From: Sphingobacterium psychroaquaticum
GTDB taxonomy: Bacteria; Bacteroidota; Bacteroidia; Sphingobacteriales; Sphingobacteriaceae
DNA: 64,000 nucleotides
Direction: 5' to 3'
Assembly: GCF_900177625.1 (NCBI RefSeq)
Contig: NZ_FXAU01000005.1
Location: 186,001 to 250,000 of the forward strand
Shown in pieces: positions 52,355 through 61,773 of the stretch. Position 1 is the first letter of the stretch, and each line of letters begins with the position of its first letter. Under the pieces are notes generated by a model. That model saw only the letters and a program-made list of their open reading frames with translations. It was not told the origin of the DNA and ran no database searches. Position numbers and translations under genes: made by a program.

Positions 52355-55210
52355 CGAAAATGATTGCATCTCTAATTTTAAAAACCGTGCGGTTTCATTT
52401 TTCTTTTCCTTGATTAGATCTTCAGGAACGCCGGCAAACATTAACTGACCACCATTTCTACCTCCTTCTGGTCCCATGTCGATAACCCAGTCGGCAGTTT
52501 TTACCACATCCAAGTTATGCTCAATAATCAGTACGGTGTTGCCGCGGTCTACTAATCGGTTGATTACCCCAAGCAAGACATTGACATCTTCAAAGTGCAG
52601 TCCTGTAGTTGGTTCATCCAAGATATAGAAGGTGTTTCCGGTATCTTTCTTGGAAAGCTCTGTCGCAAGTTTAACCCGTTGTGCCTCTCCACCAGACAAG
52701 GTTGTAGATGATTGCCCTAAGGTCAGGTATCCCAGGCCTACATCTTGCAAGGTTTTTATCTTGCGGTAGATGGAAGGGATATTTTCAAAGAATGGTACCG
52801 CCTCATCGATACTCATGTCGAGCACGTCCGAGATAGATTTTCCACGGTAGCGCACTTCCAATGTTTCGCGGTTATAACGCTTGCCCTGGCATGTTTCGCA
52901 TGGAACTTGCACATCGGGCAAGAAGTTCATCTCGATAATCTTTAGTCCGGCTCCCTGACAAGTTTCACAGCGTCCCCCTTTTACGTTAAAAGAGAACCGC
53001 CCTGGTTTGTATCCTCTGATTTTTGCTTCAGGGAGTTGTACAAAAAGGGTACGAATATCGGAAAAGACTCCCGTATAAGTCGATGGGTTAGAGCGTGGTG
53101 TGCGGCCAATCGGACTTTGGTCTATTTCGATGACTTTGTCAATATGTTCTAATCCTTCAATGCTTTTATATGGCATTGGCGTTGCTTTCGCGCGGAAAAA
53201 GTGCTTGTTTAAAATAGGGTATAATGTGCCTGTGATCAAACTCGATTTACCAGATCCCGATACCCCCGTTACTAAGGTTAAGGTACCTAGCGGAAAGTCC
53301 ACATTGACATTCTTGAGGTTGTTACCTGTCGCACCTTGGAGGGAGAGCTTCAGCCCACTTCCTTTTCGGCGTGTGGTAGGAATGGCGACTTCTTTTGAAC
53401 CATTGAGATAGCTCGTCGTTAATGTATTGGCCGCTAAAATTTCTTTTGGTGTGCCTTGTGCCACGACTTCCCCGCCGTTTACACCTGCAGCAGGTCCCAT
53501 ATCGATTACATAATCGGCATGTAGGATCATGTCCTTGTCGTGTTCGACAACCAGAACAGAGTTGCCGATATCGCGTAGGTTCTTCAATGAATTAATTAAC
53601 CGTTCGTTGTCCCGCTGGTGTAGACCGATACTCGGCTCATCTAAAATGTAGAGTACATTTACCAGTTGTGATCCGATCTGTGTGGCTAAGCGGATACGCT
53701 GTGCTTCACCTCCAGATAATGTCTTAGAGGAGCGGTCCAGGCTGAGGTAGCTCAAGCCTACATCCAAAAGGAAGCCAATGCGTGCTCTAATTTCTTTTAA
53801 GATTTCCGCGGCGATGGTATTCTGTCGATCATTAAGTCTTGTTTCGATATTTTCGAACCAAGCGCTCAACGTCGTCATATCCATGCTGGCAAGTTCAGAA
53901 ATGTTTTTGTTGTCGACTTTAAAGTGCAGGGATTCTTCCTTAAGTCGGGCGCCTTGGCAAGAAGGGCACATCACCTTTGTCCGGAAATCATCCAGTACCG
54001 GGGCGTCGTCTGATCCGCGACCATTGAGTTCTTCCAGCAGCTTGAAAATACCGGAAAAAACAACATTGTACTCGCGAGAACCATAGCTCCCATACGAAAC
54101 GGTTAGGGATATATCTTCTTCGCCTCCAAATAACAATAAGTCGATGTGTTCATCACTTAATGTGCTCGCTGGTGCTGTAAGAGAGATGTCAAATTTCTTG
54201 GCGACAGCTTTTACGACTTGAAACGTCCATGATTCACGGGCTGGTCCCAAAGGTAATATTGCACCTTTCTGAATGCTTAGCTTCTTGTCCGGAATTACAC
54301 TGTCTTTATCAATTTCAAAAATATAGCCCAGTCCGTCGCATTTCGCACACGCGCCGTAGGGTGAATTAAATGAAAAGGTGTTAGGTTGAGGCTCATCGTA
54401 AGAGATGCCGGACTCCGGATCCATTAAATAACGGCTAAAGAAGTGCTCTCTGCCCTCTTTGTTGGCAATTTTGATAATGCCTTTGGCACTCTTCATGGCC
54501 TGCATGACCGAGGTGTATAATCTTTTGCTATCGCCCTCCGTTGCATAAAGACGATCGATAACAATTTCTATGTCGTGGATCTTATAACGATCTACTTGCA
54601 TCTTTGGTGCGATATCTAAAATCTCGCCATCCACGCGTACTTTTGAGTAGCCTTGTTTACGAATTTGCTCAAATAGCTCCCGGTAATGTCCTTTCCGCCC
54701 TTTCACGGCTGGTGCAAGAATATAGATCGGTTCGTCTTTAAACTCCGTTAGGATTTTCTCGACAATTTGTTCTTCCGACATGCGCTGCATCAGCTTGCCG
54801 GTTGCGTAGGAATATGCTTCGCTGGCGCGGGCATAAAGAAGACGCAGAAAATCGTAGATCTCTGTAATCGTGCCTACAGTCGATCGCGGGTTTTTGTTTG
54901 TTGTTTTCTGTTCGATAGAGATCACGGGACTCAGTCCAGAGATTTTATCGACATCAGGGCGCTCCATACCGCCCAAGAATTGTCGGCTATAGGCCGAAAA
55001 GGTTTCCATATAGCGACGCTGTCCTTCGGCATAGATGGTGTCAAAGGCTAATGACGACTTCCCACTACCGCTCAATCCGGTGATGACTACCAGTTCATTT
55101 CTTGGAAAGGTAACATCGATGTTTTTTAGGTTGTGTACGCGGGCACCAAATACCTCAATTTCATTTTGTTCGCCTAAATCTATGTGGTCTTCTTGTTTGG
55201 AGGCACTCAT
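52352..55210 (-). CDS. uvrA: Excinuclease ABC subunit UvrA (second copy)
   Basis: 952-residue UvrA with two ABC cassettes: Walker A GLSGSGKSS and GVSGSGKSS, signatures LSGGEAQR twice, zinc Cys pairs CAKCDGLG, CPSCQGA, CETCQGAG and CETCQGKR. The region between the first Walker A and the first zinc module, which includes the UvrB-binding part, is present. Start set at ATG 55210 (MSASKQEDHID); the upstream TTG at 55240 has no family support. Clearly diverged from the first uvrA (26855-29668), so not a recent duplication. Leader of about 180 bases from the box TACCTTTG at 55390-55397. Confidence 0.93.
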   Translation of the reverse strand: MSASKQEDHIDLGEQNEIEVFGARVHNLKNIDVTFPRNELVVITGLSGSGKSSLAFDTIYAEGQRRYMETFSAYSRQFLGGMERPDVDKISGLSPVISIEQKTTNKNPRSTVGTITEIYDFLRLLYARASEAYSYATGKLMQRMSEEQIVEKILTEFKDEPIYILAPAVKGRKGHYRELFEQIRKQGYSKVRVDGEILDIAPKMQVDRYKIHDIEIVIDRLYATEGDSKRLYTSVMQAMKSAKGIIKIANKEGREHFFSRYLMDPESGISYDEPQPNTFSFNSPYGACAKCDGLGYIFEIDKDSVIPDKKLSIQKGAILPLGPARESWTFQVVKAVAKKFDISLTAPASTLSDEHIDLLLFGGEEDISLTVSYGSYGSREYNVVFSGIFKLLEELNGRGSDDAPVLDDFRTKVMCPSCQGARLKEESLHFKVDNKNISELASMDMTTLSAWFENIETRLNDRQNTIAAEILKEIRARIGFLLDVGLSYLSLDRSSKTLSGGEAQRIRLATQIGSQLVNVLYILDEPSIGLHQRDNERLINSLKNLRDIGNSVLVVEHDKDMILHADYVIDMGPAAGVNGGEVVAQGTPKEILAANTLTTSYLNGSKEVAIPTTRRKGSGLKLSLQGATGNNLKNVNVDFPLGTLTLVTGVSGSGKSSLITGTLYPILNKHFFRAKATPMPYKSIEGLEHIDKVIEIDQSPIGRTPRSNPSTYTGVFSDIRTLFVQLPEAKIRGYKPGRFSFNVKGGRCETCQGAGLKIIEMNFLPDVQVPCETCQGKRYNRETLEVRYRGKSISDVLDMSIDEAVPFFENIPSIYRKIKTLQDVGLGYLTLGQSSTTLSGGEAQRVKLATELSKKDTGNTFYILDEPTTGLHFEDVNVLLGVINRLVDRGNTVLIIEHNLDVVKTADWVIDMGPEGGRNGGQLMFAGVPEDLIKEKKNETARFLKLEMQSFS

Positions 55211-55389
55211 TTGTTTCTTGATTTTGTTTCTTTTTTGCAAATAAAACGCGCTTGAACCGTAGCTACGGCCACTTAAGTTTGACCGTGAGAACGGAAATCA
55301 CTATAGCGTTGAGCAGACCTTATTGTCGTTCGGCTACGGTGTCAACCTACTGAATACGAGGTTTTCATCGTTCGGTTTTTTGCAAGATA

Positions 55390-55397
55390 CAAAGGTA
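55390..55397 (-). promoter_or_regulatory. TAnnTTTG promoter element of the second uvrA, with a long leader
   Basis: TACCTTTG on the minus strand. The leader to the ATG at 55210 is about 180 bases and holds the perfect palindrome CCGTAGCTACGG (55257-55268) and a second GCTACGGT (55333-55340), which could pair with it. The rest of the 310-base gap up to 55520 has no other recognised feature. Confidence 0.5.
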
Positions 55398-55520
55398 CAG
55401 TTTTTTGAGCGTAGTGCAGCGGTTACGGAAGGAGGAAATAGCCATTTTTGATTTTTAGATGATGCTTAACGTTTTATTATTGTTAATTTGTAAGTTGATT
55501 CTGTAATATACACATATACC

Positions 55521-56567
55521 TTGAAAAAATTAGATTTAAGTAAGCAAGAGAAAGAGGTTGTCGAAACAGCGTTGTCCTATTGGCAGGAGGCGGATCGCCT
55601 GTCATCTGAAAAAGTGGAGGAGTTACGCGGCACAATCGATGAGAAAAGCTTTGAGTGGAAAGTATTGGCACGTTATGCCTTCTGGATAGCTTTAGTATCC
55701 TTGATTTTCGCTGTTTTTTCACTCTTTGCCGATAATACGCTCGTTCGTTTTATCGAAGGATTCTACGAGACACCCAATATTGTTTTCTGCTTGTTTTTTG
55801 GGGTCGTGGCGGTTGTGTTCTACTTCTTAGGCTTTAGGAATAAGAGCAAGTATCCGGAGAAAACCTTTTCCAACGAAACCCTGATGTTGGCAGGCGCTTT
55901 TTCTACAGCAGCGTGTATAGGCTTCTTAGGCCAGATTTTGGACCGTGGAACGAGTAATTATACATTGTGTTTCTTGCTGTCAATAGTCATTTATGCGGTG
56001 CTTTCTGTGAAGTTGGATTCGAAATTAATCTGGGTTTTTACGTTGGTTGCCTTGGGGATTTGGTTTGCTACTGAGACGGCCTATCGCAGTAATTGGGGCT
56101 TTAAATTCTGGGGGATGAATTATCCCTTGCGTTTTACGATATTCGGGTTCCTGTTGACTGCTTTTGCCGTATGGGGACAACCTCGCATCAATGCCTTGCG
56201 ACCATTTCAGTCTACAAGCTATGTGATTGGACTTTTATATACCATGATTGCGCTGTGGTGCTTGTCGATCTTTGGGAATTATTCCAGTTTTGATGACTGG
56301 TCGCAAGTGCGTCAATATCACATTCTTTACTGGGGCATTTTAGCGGTGGTACTTTCTTTGGCGTTGGCCTTATACGGAATGAAGACCAAGGATAACGCTT
56401 CCCGTGATATTGGTTTTGTGTTCTTTATATTAAACTTGTATACCCGATTTGTGGAATACCTCTGGGATAATATTAACCGGACCATCTTCTTCTTGGTGTT
56501 GGCTGTTTCTTTTTGGTTTGTGGGAAGATGGGCCGAGAAAATATGGCGTAAAGACGATGCTAGTTGA
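55521..56567 (+). CDS. DUF2157-like integral membrane protein
   Basis: 348-residue protein: a cytoplasmic helical N-terminus of about 45 residues (KLDLSKQEKEVVETALSYW) and about ten membrane helices from residue 50 to the end. The N-terminal soluble domain before a multi-helix array is like DUF2157 proteins; function unknown. TTG start at 55521, since no in-frame ATG or GTG exists nearby upstream and the reading begins with a typical N-terminus. Its 3' end overlaps that of the convergent OsmC gene by 8 bases. Confidence 0.68.
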   Translation: MKKLDLSKQEKEVVETALSYWQEADRLSSEKVEELRGTIDEKSFEWKVLARYAFWIALVSLIFAVFSLFADNTLVRFIEGFYETPNIVFCLFFGVVAVVFYFLGFRNKSKYPEKTFSNETLMLAGAFSTAACIGFLGQILDRGTSNYTLCFLLSIVIYAVLSVKLDSKLIWVFTLVALGIWFATETAYRSNWGFKFWGMNYPLRFTIFGFLLTAFAVWGQPRINALRPFQSTSYVIGLLYTMIALWCLSIFGNYSSFDDWSQVRQYHILYWGILAVVLSLALALYGMKTKDNASRDIGFVFFILNLYTRFVEYLWDNINRTIFFLVLAVSFWFVGRWAEKIWRKDDAS

Positions 56568-56976
56568 TCTTAATGCTATAGGTGATGTCAACGCCTCCCG
56601 CAGCAAGCATGTCGTGAACAGAGCAGTATTTTTTTACCGCTAATTCTGCTGCTTTCTGTGCTTTTTCAACATCAATATCTCCTTTTAGAGAGAACGAGAT
56701 GTGAATCTTTGTGAAGATATTTGGTATTTCTTCGCGACGATCTCCGGCGACCTCTACGTGTATGTCTTGTACGTCCTGGCGTTGTTTTTTCAGGATCGTG
56801 CTGAGATCGAAGACACTGCAGGAACCAAGTGCCATCAGGACCAGTTCCATCGGGCGAACACCTTTTCCTTCACCACCAATGGCTTCTGAACCGTCAATAT
56901 TTACTTTCACTGTCGACGATTCACTCGACGCTTCAAAGTGAACCGCATTATTTTTTCTCGCTAATTGAACTTTCAT
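56560..56976 (-). CDS. OsmC family peroxiredoxin-like protein
   Basis: 138-residue cytoplasmic protein. Two Cys in the family positions: ALGSCSVFDLSTIL near residue 54 and KYCSVHDML near 119. OsmC/Ohr proteins reduce organic hydroperoxides through these Cys; this one looks like the OsmC-like (YhfA) branch. Start set at ATG 56976 (MKVQLARKNNAVHFE), 6 bases after the box TAAATTTG, so leaderless; the TTG at 56985 lies inside the box. Confidence 0.9.
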   Translation of the reverse strand: MKVQLARKNNAVHFEASSESSTVKVNIDGSEAIGGEGKGVRPMELVLMALGSCSVFDLSTILKKQRQDVQDIHVEVAGDRREEIPNIFTKIHISFSLKGDIDVEKAQKAAELAVKKYCSVHDMLAAGGVDITYSIKIN

Positions 56977-56982
56977 TATAAA

Positions 56983-56990
56983 CAAATTTA
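56983..56990 (-). promoter_or_regulatory. TAnnTTTG promoter element of the OsmC gene (leaderless)
   Basis: TAAATTTG on the minus strand, 6 bases from the ATG at 56976; identical box and spacing at the metZ-like gene. Confidence 0.6.
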
Positions 56991-57046
56991 ATTATCAAAT
57001 TTAACCAAAAGAAAGGACTTTGTCTAGCGGCTTTGCTGCATATATA

Positions 57047-57089
57047 ACAAAACCCTGTTGCTATGCTTCTGCTAGCGACAGGGTTTTGT
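57047..57089 (-). terminator. Hairpin terminator after the SGNH lipoprotein gene
   Basis: ACAAAACCCTGT / ACAGGGTTTTGT, 12-base arms with a 19-base loop that can pair further; it follows the minus-strand gene ending at 57122. Confidence 0.65.
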
Positions 57090-57121
57090 CTTGTTGGGTA
57101 TCTTATACGGTGCTAATTTTC

Positions 57122-58444
57122 TTATGGGAATTTTACACCCCTGTATTGCGTCGCATCAATTTTTGTAATGCTGCTGTTGTATGTTGCATTAATGGCATCG
57201 ATAAACAAGTTTGCGATTAATGCGTTGCCCATTGGCGTCAGGTGAATGCCATCTAAGGAGAACGCATTACCGGTAATGAAATTTGCGTTGACGCTGAGTC
57301 CGTTATAAACAATGCCTGGGCTCTTAACGCGGTTCAGGTATGCATGTGCATCAGCGATAGCAAGCCCTTTTCTTTCGGCAGCCTTCTTGATGATATCGTT
57401 AAATTCCGTTGTCCGTTGTTTGATGACCGCTATTTCATCCGTGTCGAGCACATATTTGCTTTCAACAGGGTTCGAAGGGTGGAGGCCGTATGGAGCAGGG
57501 TTGCCCGGCGATGGTTTACCCAAAAGTCCGGCGGACGAGAATGGAAGGACAAACATATCGTTGTCCGTTGCTGGGCGCATGCCTTTCGACGATGTGATGT
57601 AGATGTCCTTTAATTCCGAGCCTGCGGCCGCGCTGGCAGCAGCAAGAAGCGCTTTACGGGTGACGGTTGTAAAATAAGGTACCGCGGTTACATCCGGAAT
57701 CGTTGCCACAATACCCTTTTGTTGTTTAAGCGTTAATGCATCGATAAAGCTATTATATAGCTGGTTGAAAGTCGCCGTTGATGTTAAGACCGTTGTTCCA
57801 TCACCAGGTACGGTAACAGCACCATTTGTCGCATAACCCAGGATGTCGTTATTCCCTAGCCAAAAGCTAAAGAAAGTGTGGTCCTTTGTTGTTGCAAAGT
57901 CGAAGTAGCGATAGGTTCCTGGTGTATTATCCGCCAGCAAGCGTTCAAAGAATGGATTGCCTTGAACTGTTCCAATACCCGGAGCAAAAGCCATGTCTAA
58001 GCGCATGCCTGGTACGCCAAGGTTATTTATCTCCTCGGTATATTTGGTGTATAAGGGTTTTCCCGCTGGGTTGGCTCCTCGAATAGCAAGCTCTGTGGTT
58101 ACATTTTCCATGACTGGCTGCCCGTTAACGAGGTCTTTGAGACGCAAATAGCCTGATCCGTTGCGCTGTGCTTCTGTGAAAAAAGGAGACTTAAAGTCGC
58201 TACCGCCCGTATGCTTCAGTTGGGCGGCAATTAAGTTGGGATAAGCCACTTGCTGTCCTTCTAGGTAAAGTCCGCCATCGGCAAAACCTGCCGTTAAGGA
58301 GTTTCCAATAGAAATATATTTAGAGAAGTTAGCTTCTCCAGCACTTGGTTTTACGGCATCTAGCTCCGGCTTGCATGAAAACAGAAAGGCGGTAGAGGCT
58401 GCGGCAAGCAGTAAAAACTTGTTGTAGTTGAATATCTTCTTCAT
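57122..58444 (-). CDS. SGNH/GDSL-type hydrolase lipoprotein
   Basis: 440-residue lipoprotein (lipobox FLFSC, Cys24). SGNH blocks: Ser49 in ISIGNSLTAGFADGG, Gly/Asn block WLGNNDILG near 200, and the Asp-His pair in SLDGIHLTPMGNA near 400. The insertion between blocks is long (family members are often 200-250 residues). Probably an outer-membrane-anchored esterase or lipase. Start at ATG 58444, 5 bases after the FadL-type gene, so one operon. Fatty acids released could pass through the FadL partner; inference. Confidence 0.87.
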   Translation of the reverse strand: MKKIFNYNKFLLLAAASTAFLFSCKPELDAVKPSAGEANFSKYISIGNSLTAGFADGGLYLEGQQVAYPNLIAAQLKHTGGSDFKSPFFTEAQRNGSGYLRLKDLVNGQPVMENVTTELAIRGANPAGKPLYTKYTEEINNLGVPGMRLDMAFAPGIGTVQGNPFFERLLADNTPGTYRYFDFATTKDHTFFSFWLGNNDILGYATNGAVTVPGDGTTVLTSTATFNQLYNSFIDALTLKQQKGIVATIPDVTAVPYFTTVTRKALLAAASAAAGSELKDIYITSSKGMRPATDNDMFVLPFSSAGLLGKPSPGNPAPYGLHPSNPVESKYVLDTDEIAVIKQRTTEFNDIIKKAAERKGLAIADAHAYLNRVKSPGIVYNGLSVNANFITGNAFSLDGIHLTPMGNALIANLFIDAINATYNSSITKIDATQYRGVKFP

Positions 58445-58449
58445 CGTGA

Positions 58450-59670
58450 TTACCATTTATAAGTTAACGAAATACCTGGGGCGTGGATGTTTGTCACATA
58501 TGTTCCAGAAAGATTGGTAACAGCACTGGTGACAGAACGTTTCAATAAGTGTTGAAAAACATAGGCGCCCGTCAGCGACCACTTGTCATTCACCTCGTAG
58601 GTAAATCCGGCCGAAGCCATCACCCGGTTGTTGTCTGGGGTTTCTGGAGAAACATAATTCGCCTGAACAGGAGTAAACACATAACCTGCTCCGGCGCGAA
58701 GAGCTAGTTTATCCGTTGTTTTATAATTTACGCCCACTTTACCGGAGAATGCATTTTCGTATTTTTTAGGTTGTTCGGTGTCTTGTAAGACCGCCGTATT
58801 GTCCTTATAATCGAATACCAGCTCCTTGTAGATATCGTACCCTAAGAAAGTTCCGTCGGCAGCAATATCTACACGTTCACTAACCGGGAAGCTCACTCCA
58901 ATATTAAAGGAGGCTGGCAAAGGCAGTTCCGCACTGAATGTAGTGTTTGGGAAAGAGGCAGCCAAGGCGGGAGGTACCGTGAATTCCGCATCGCCGTCTT
59001 TCAGTTTGGTGTTAATTTTTGAACGGTAGCTCAAGGATATGGCTATCGTGTTTTCTAAATGATAGTGCACGCCTACGTTATAGCCCATTCCTGTTCCTAC
59101 GCCAGAGAGCTCTGCTTTTCCTGAAGCAGCGTCTGCGGAAGCTAAAGGAATAGAGCGTCCAAGATCGACAAGGCCAATATTATAGATGAAGCCACCACCG
59201 ATACCGAAGTTTTCTGTTAATTTGAAACTGATGGTTGGTTGTATGTAGATGGCGCGCATCTGCAAATAATTTAGTTCATATTTGCCGGGCCATTGATCCC
59301 CCCAGTCTACGGATCCCCCAAATGGGGTGTATATACCTAAGCCGGCTTTCCACCACGTGTCTTTAGGGCCAAATGTGGCAAACACAGAAAAAGGTGGAGT
59401 AATCTTAAATTTGGTGTGGTGTACATCCATACTGTTTGCCTCCCGGAAGGCCGAACGGTACATAATACCACTAACACCTGCCGAAATTGCATTGTGATCC
59501 ATCTTTGACAGGGCTCCAGGACTGTAAAAAATTGAAGATTCGTCAATGAAGAGAGCTGATCCAGCGCCAGACATACCGACAGCTTTCAAGCTTTGCGTGT
59601 TTACTTGTGACCCCTGTGCAAACAGTAGTGTTGGGCTGGCAAGTAATAATCCGAGTAGTAATCTTTTCAT
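58450..59670 (-). CDS. FadL/OmpP1/TodX-type outer-membrane transport protein
   Basis: 406-residue barrel with signal peptide MKRLLLGLLLASPTLLFA. N-terminal hatch-like segment SLKAVGMSGAGSALFIDESS, then NP-type motif replaced by IFYSPGALSKM, typical of the family in Bacteroidota; ends YVTNIHAPGISLTYKW. Family members carry long-chain fatty acids or other hydrophobic molecules across the outer membrane. The start at 59670 was chosen because the residues further upstream lack a signal-peptide shape. Operon with the SGNH hydrolase. Confidence 0.88.
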   Translation of the reverse strand: MKRLLLGLLLASPTLLFAQGSQVNTQSLKAVGMSGAGSALFIDESSIFYSPGALSKMDHNAISAGVSGIMYRSAFREANSMDVHHTKFKITPPFSVFATFGPKDTWWKAGLGIYTPFGGSVDWGDQWPGKYELNYLQMRAIYIQPTISFKLTENFGIGGGFIYNIGLVDLGRSIPLASADAASGKAELSGVGTGMGYNVGVHYHLENTIAISLSYRSKINTKLKDGDAEFTVPPALAASFPNTTFSAELPLPASFNIGVSFPVSERVDIAADGTFLGYDIYKELVFDYKDNTAVLQDTEQPKKYENAFSGKVGVNYKTTDKLALRAGAGYVFTPVQANYVSPETPDNNRVMASAGFTYEVNDKWSLTGAYVFQHLLKRSVTSAVTNLSGTYVTNIHAPGISLTYKW

Positions 59671-59917
59671 ACGTTTATAATCTTTCTGTTCAATAGTCGT
59701 AAAGCTTGTTCTTGCTGTACGCTTCTTTCTTTGGTTACTGATGTTGTCCACCTTTGGCGGGTGGATGTCCCTCTTTAAATATATTATGCTAACATAGCTT
59801 TTTTTTATTTCATAAACAAATTTTAACCGCAGTTAAATAGTAACAAATTTTAGGCCATGGATTTTTAAGAAGATCTTCGTATCTTAACAGCATATATTCA
59901 TTTAACATTCTAAACAA

Positions 59918-60415
59918 ATGGCTAAAATTTCATTTAAAGGAAATAGTATAAATACACAGGGTGATTTACCTCAGGTTGGGTCGAAAGCACCAGATTTTAA
60001 GCTTACTGCGGGAGATCTTTCGGAGAAAACATTGTCAGATTTTGCCGGAAAGAAAGTGATTTTAAATATTTTTCCAAGTATAGATACCGGTACATGTGCG
60101 GCCTCAGTACGTACATTCAATGTGGAGGCTGCGGGGTTGTCAAACACTGTGGTGCTTTGTATCTCTAAGGATTTACCTTTTGCACAAGGTCGCTTCTGCG
60201 CGGCAGAGGGTATTGATAATGTTATTACACTTTCTGAATATAAGGATTCAAACTTTTCAGATGCATATCAGCTGAAGATCGTAGACGGGCCATTGGCCGG
60301 TTTGTTGAGCCGTTCGGTGGTGGTCATTGATGAAAATGGCGTGGTAACGTATACAGAACAGGTCGCGGAGACGACCGAAGAACCAAATTACAAACAAGCG
60401 CTAGCGGCATTGTAA
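59918..60415 (+). CDS. tpx: Thiol peroxidase
   Basis: 165-residue atypical 2-Cys peroxiredoxin, standard length. Peroxidatic Cys60 in [16 protein letters not shown] and resolving Cys94 in [12 protein letters not shown], with an additional Cys81 in [10 protein letters not shown]. It reduces alkyl hydroperoxides with thioredoxin. Single-gene unit, divergent from the FadL-type gene and closed by a terminator. Confidence 0.96.
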   Translation: MAKISFKGNSINTQGDLPQVGSKAPDFKLTAGDLSEKTLSDFAGKKVILNIFPSIDTGTCAASVRTFNVEAAGLSNTVVLCISKDLPFAQGRFCAAEGIDNVITLSEYKDSNFSDAYQLKIVDGPLAGLLSRSVVVIDENGVVTYTEQVAETTEEPNYKQALAAL

Positions 60416-60434
60416 TTGGTAAGATATTCTAAAT

Positions 60435-60469
60435 AAAAAAGGGGTTGCGTTTTGCGCAACCCCTTTTTT
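60435..60469. terminator. Bidirectional terminator between tpx and the metZ-like gene
   Basis: AAAAAAGGGGTTGCG / CGCAACCCCTTTTTT around a TTTTG loop, with an A-run on one side and a T-run on the other. Confidence 0.88.
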
Positions 60470-61640
60470 ATTTAGAAGCTTCTAATGCCTGGAGTATGTC
60501 TCCAATAATGTCTTCTTGGTCTTCAATACCAACGGAGAGACGTATTGTACCCGGTGTGATGCCCAGTGACAAACGTTCTTCTTCACTTAGTTTAGAGTGC
60601 GTTGTTGACCCTGGGTGTGTTGCGATTGAGCGTGCATCCCCTAGGTTGGATGTGTAAAGAATCATCTCTAGAGCATCCAAGAAGCTGTAGGCGCGTTCTT
60701 TTCCACCTTTTACTTCAAATGTTACAATTCCGCCACCAGCTTTCATTTGTTTTCTTGCCAATTCATATTGTGGGTGAGAAGGCAAGAATGGGTAGTTTAC
60801 TTTGGTGATTTCGGTGTGCTGTTCTAAGGCTTCTGCCAGCGCTAGTGCATTGGAGCAATGTTTATCCATGCGGAGTCCCAGTGTATCCAAGCTCTTGGAT
60901 ATGGTCCAAGCATTGAATGCGGACATTGCAGGACCGGTATGACGGATAAAGAACATCAGCTCATTAATAAGCTGTTGCTTTCCTACAGCGACACCTCCCA
61001 AAACACGCCCTTGACCATCCATATATTTTGTTGCGGAATGAATCGATAGGTCGAACCCATAGCGTAACGGCTTTTGTAGGTATGGCGTCGCAAAGCAGTT
61101 GTCAATGATGAAAATAATCTGTGGGTATTTTTTCTTCAGCTCGCCCAGGAAACTTAAATCAGCTAGCTCTAGCCCCGGGTTGGATGGTGACTCGAGGAAA
61201 AGAATCTTTGTATTGGGTTGTATTGCTTTTTCCCAGGCCTGATTATCCACGGCATCGACGTAGGTCGTTGTTACTCCCCAACGCGGCAATAATTGGGTAA
61301 ACAACTGGTGGGTTGATCCAAAAATTGCTTTTGCAGAAACGATATGATCGCCGCTTCGTACAAATCCAGCAAAGGAAGCAAAAATAGCCGCCATGCCCGA
61401 TGCGAAAGCTAGACCTGCTTCGGCTTCTTCTAGGATGCAAACTTTGTTGATAAATTCCGTTGTATTCGGGTTTGCATAACGAGAATAAACCATGCCTTCT
61501 TCTTCATCGGCAAAAATGGCACGCCCTTGTTCTGCGCTATCAAAAATAAAGCTGGAAGTAAGGTATAGTGGAACCGAATGCTCTCGTGTAGCAGAGCGAG
61601 GAGCCTGTTCTCTAATGATTTTAGATTGATCTTTCTTCAT
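60468..61640 (-). CDS. metZ: Trans-sulfuration family PLP enzyme, probably O-succinylhomoserine sulfhydrylase
   Basis: 390-residue PLP enzyme of the Cys/Met metabolism family. Substrate loop YSRYANPNTTEF, FASGMAAI near residue 80, PLP-Asp in IIDNCFATPYLQKPL, Schiff-base Lys in SIHSATKYMDGQGRV, and the C-terminal IRLSVGIEDQEDI. The MetZ branch (direct sulfhydrylation to homocysteine) fits best, but cystathionine beta-lyase or gamma-synthase branches are close; no other methionine genes adjoin. Start at ATG 61640, 6 bases after the box TAAATTTG (61647-61654), so leaderless. Confidence 0.85.
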   Translation of the reverse strand: MKKDQSKIIREQAPRSATREHSVPLYLTSSFIFDSAEQGRAIFADEEEGMVYSRYANPNTTEFINKVCILEEAEAGLAFASGMAAIFASFAGFVRSGDHIVSAKAIFGSTHQLFTQLLPRWGVTTTYVDAVDNQAWEKAIQPNTKILFLESPSNPGLELADLSFLGELKKKYPQIIFIIDNCFATPYLQKPLRYGFDLSIHSATKYMDGQGRVLGGVAVGKQQLINELMFFIRHTGPAMSAFNAWTISKSLDTLGLRMDKHCSNALALAEALEQHTEITKVNYPFLPSHPQYELARKQMKAGGGIVTFEVKGGKERAYSFLDALEMILYTSNLGDARSIATHPGSTTHSKLSEEERLSLGITPGTIRLSVGIEDQEDIIGDILQALEASK

Positions 61641-61646
61641 GATGAA

Positions 61647-61654
61647 CAAATTTA
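61647..61654 (-). promoter_or_regulatory. TAnnTTTG promoter element of the metZ-like gene (leaderless)
   Basis: TAAATTTG on the minus strand, 6 bases before the ATG. The short distance leaves no room for a SAM riboswitch. Confidence 0.6.
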
Positions 61655-61773
61655 ATTTTTTTTGGTCTACTACTTTAGTATATTTTCTTTTTTTTCTTCC
61701 ACTATTCTCGAGATGCTCCTTTTAGGTATCGGAATAGAGCGATATTTCATTAGGTTTTTCCTAAATTCGCATT

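Noticed and set aside
61641-61773. SAM riboswitch upstream of the metZ-like gene
   Set aside because: The promoter box is only 6 bases from the ATG and no SAM-type fold or terminator was seen.
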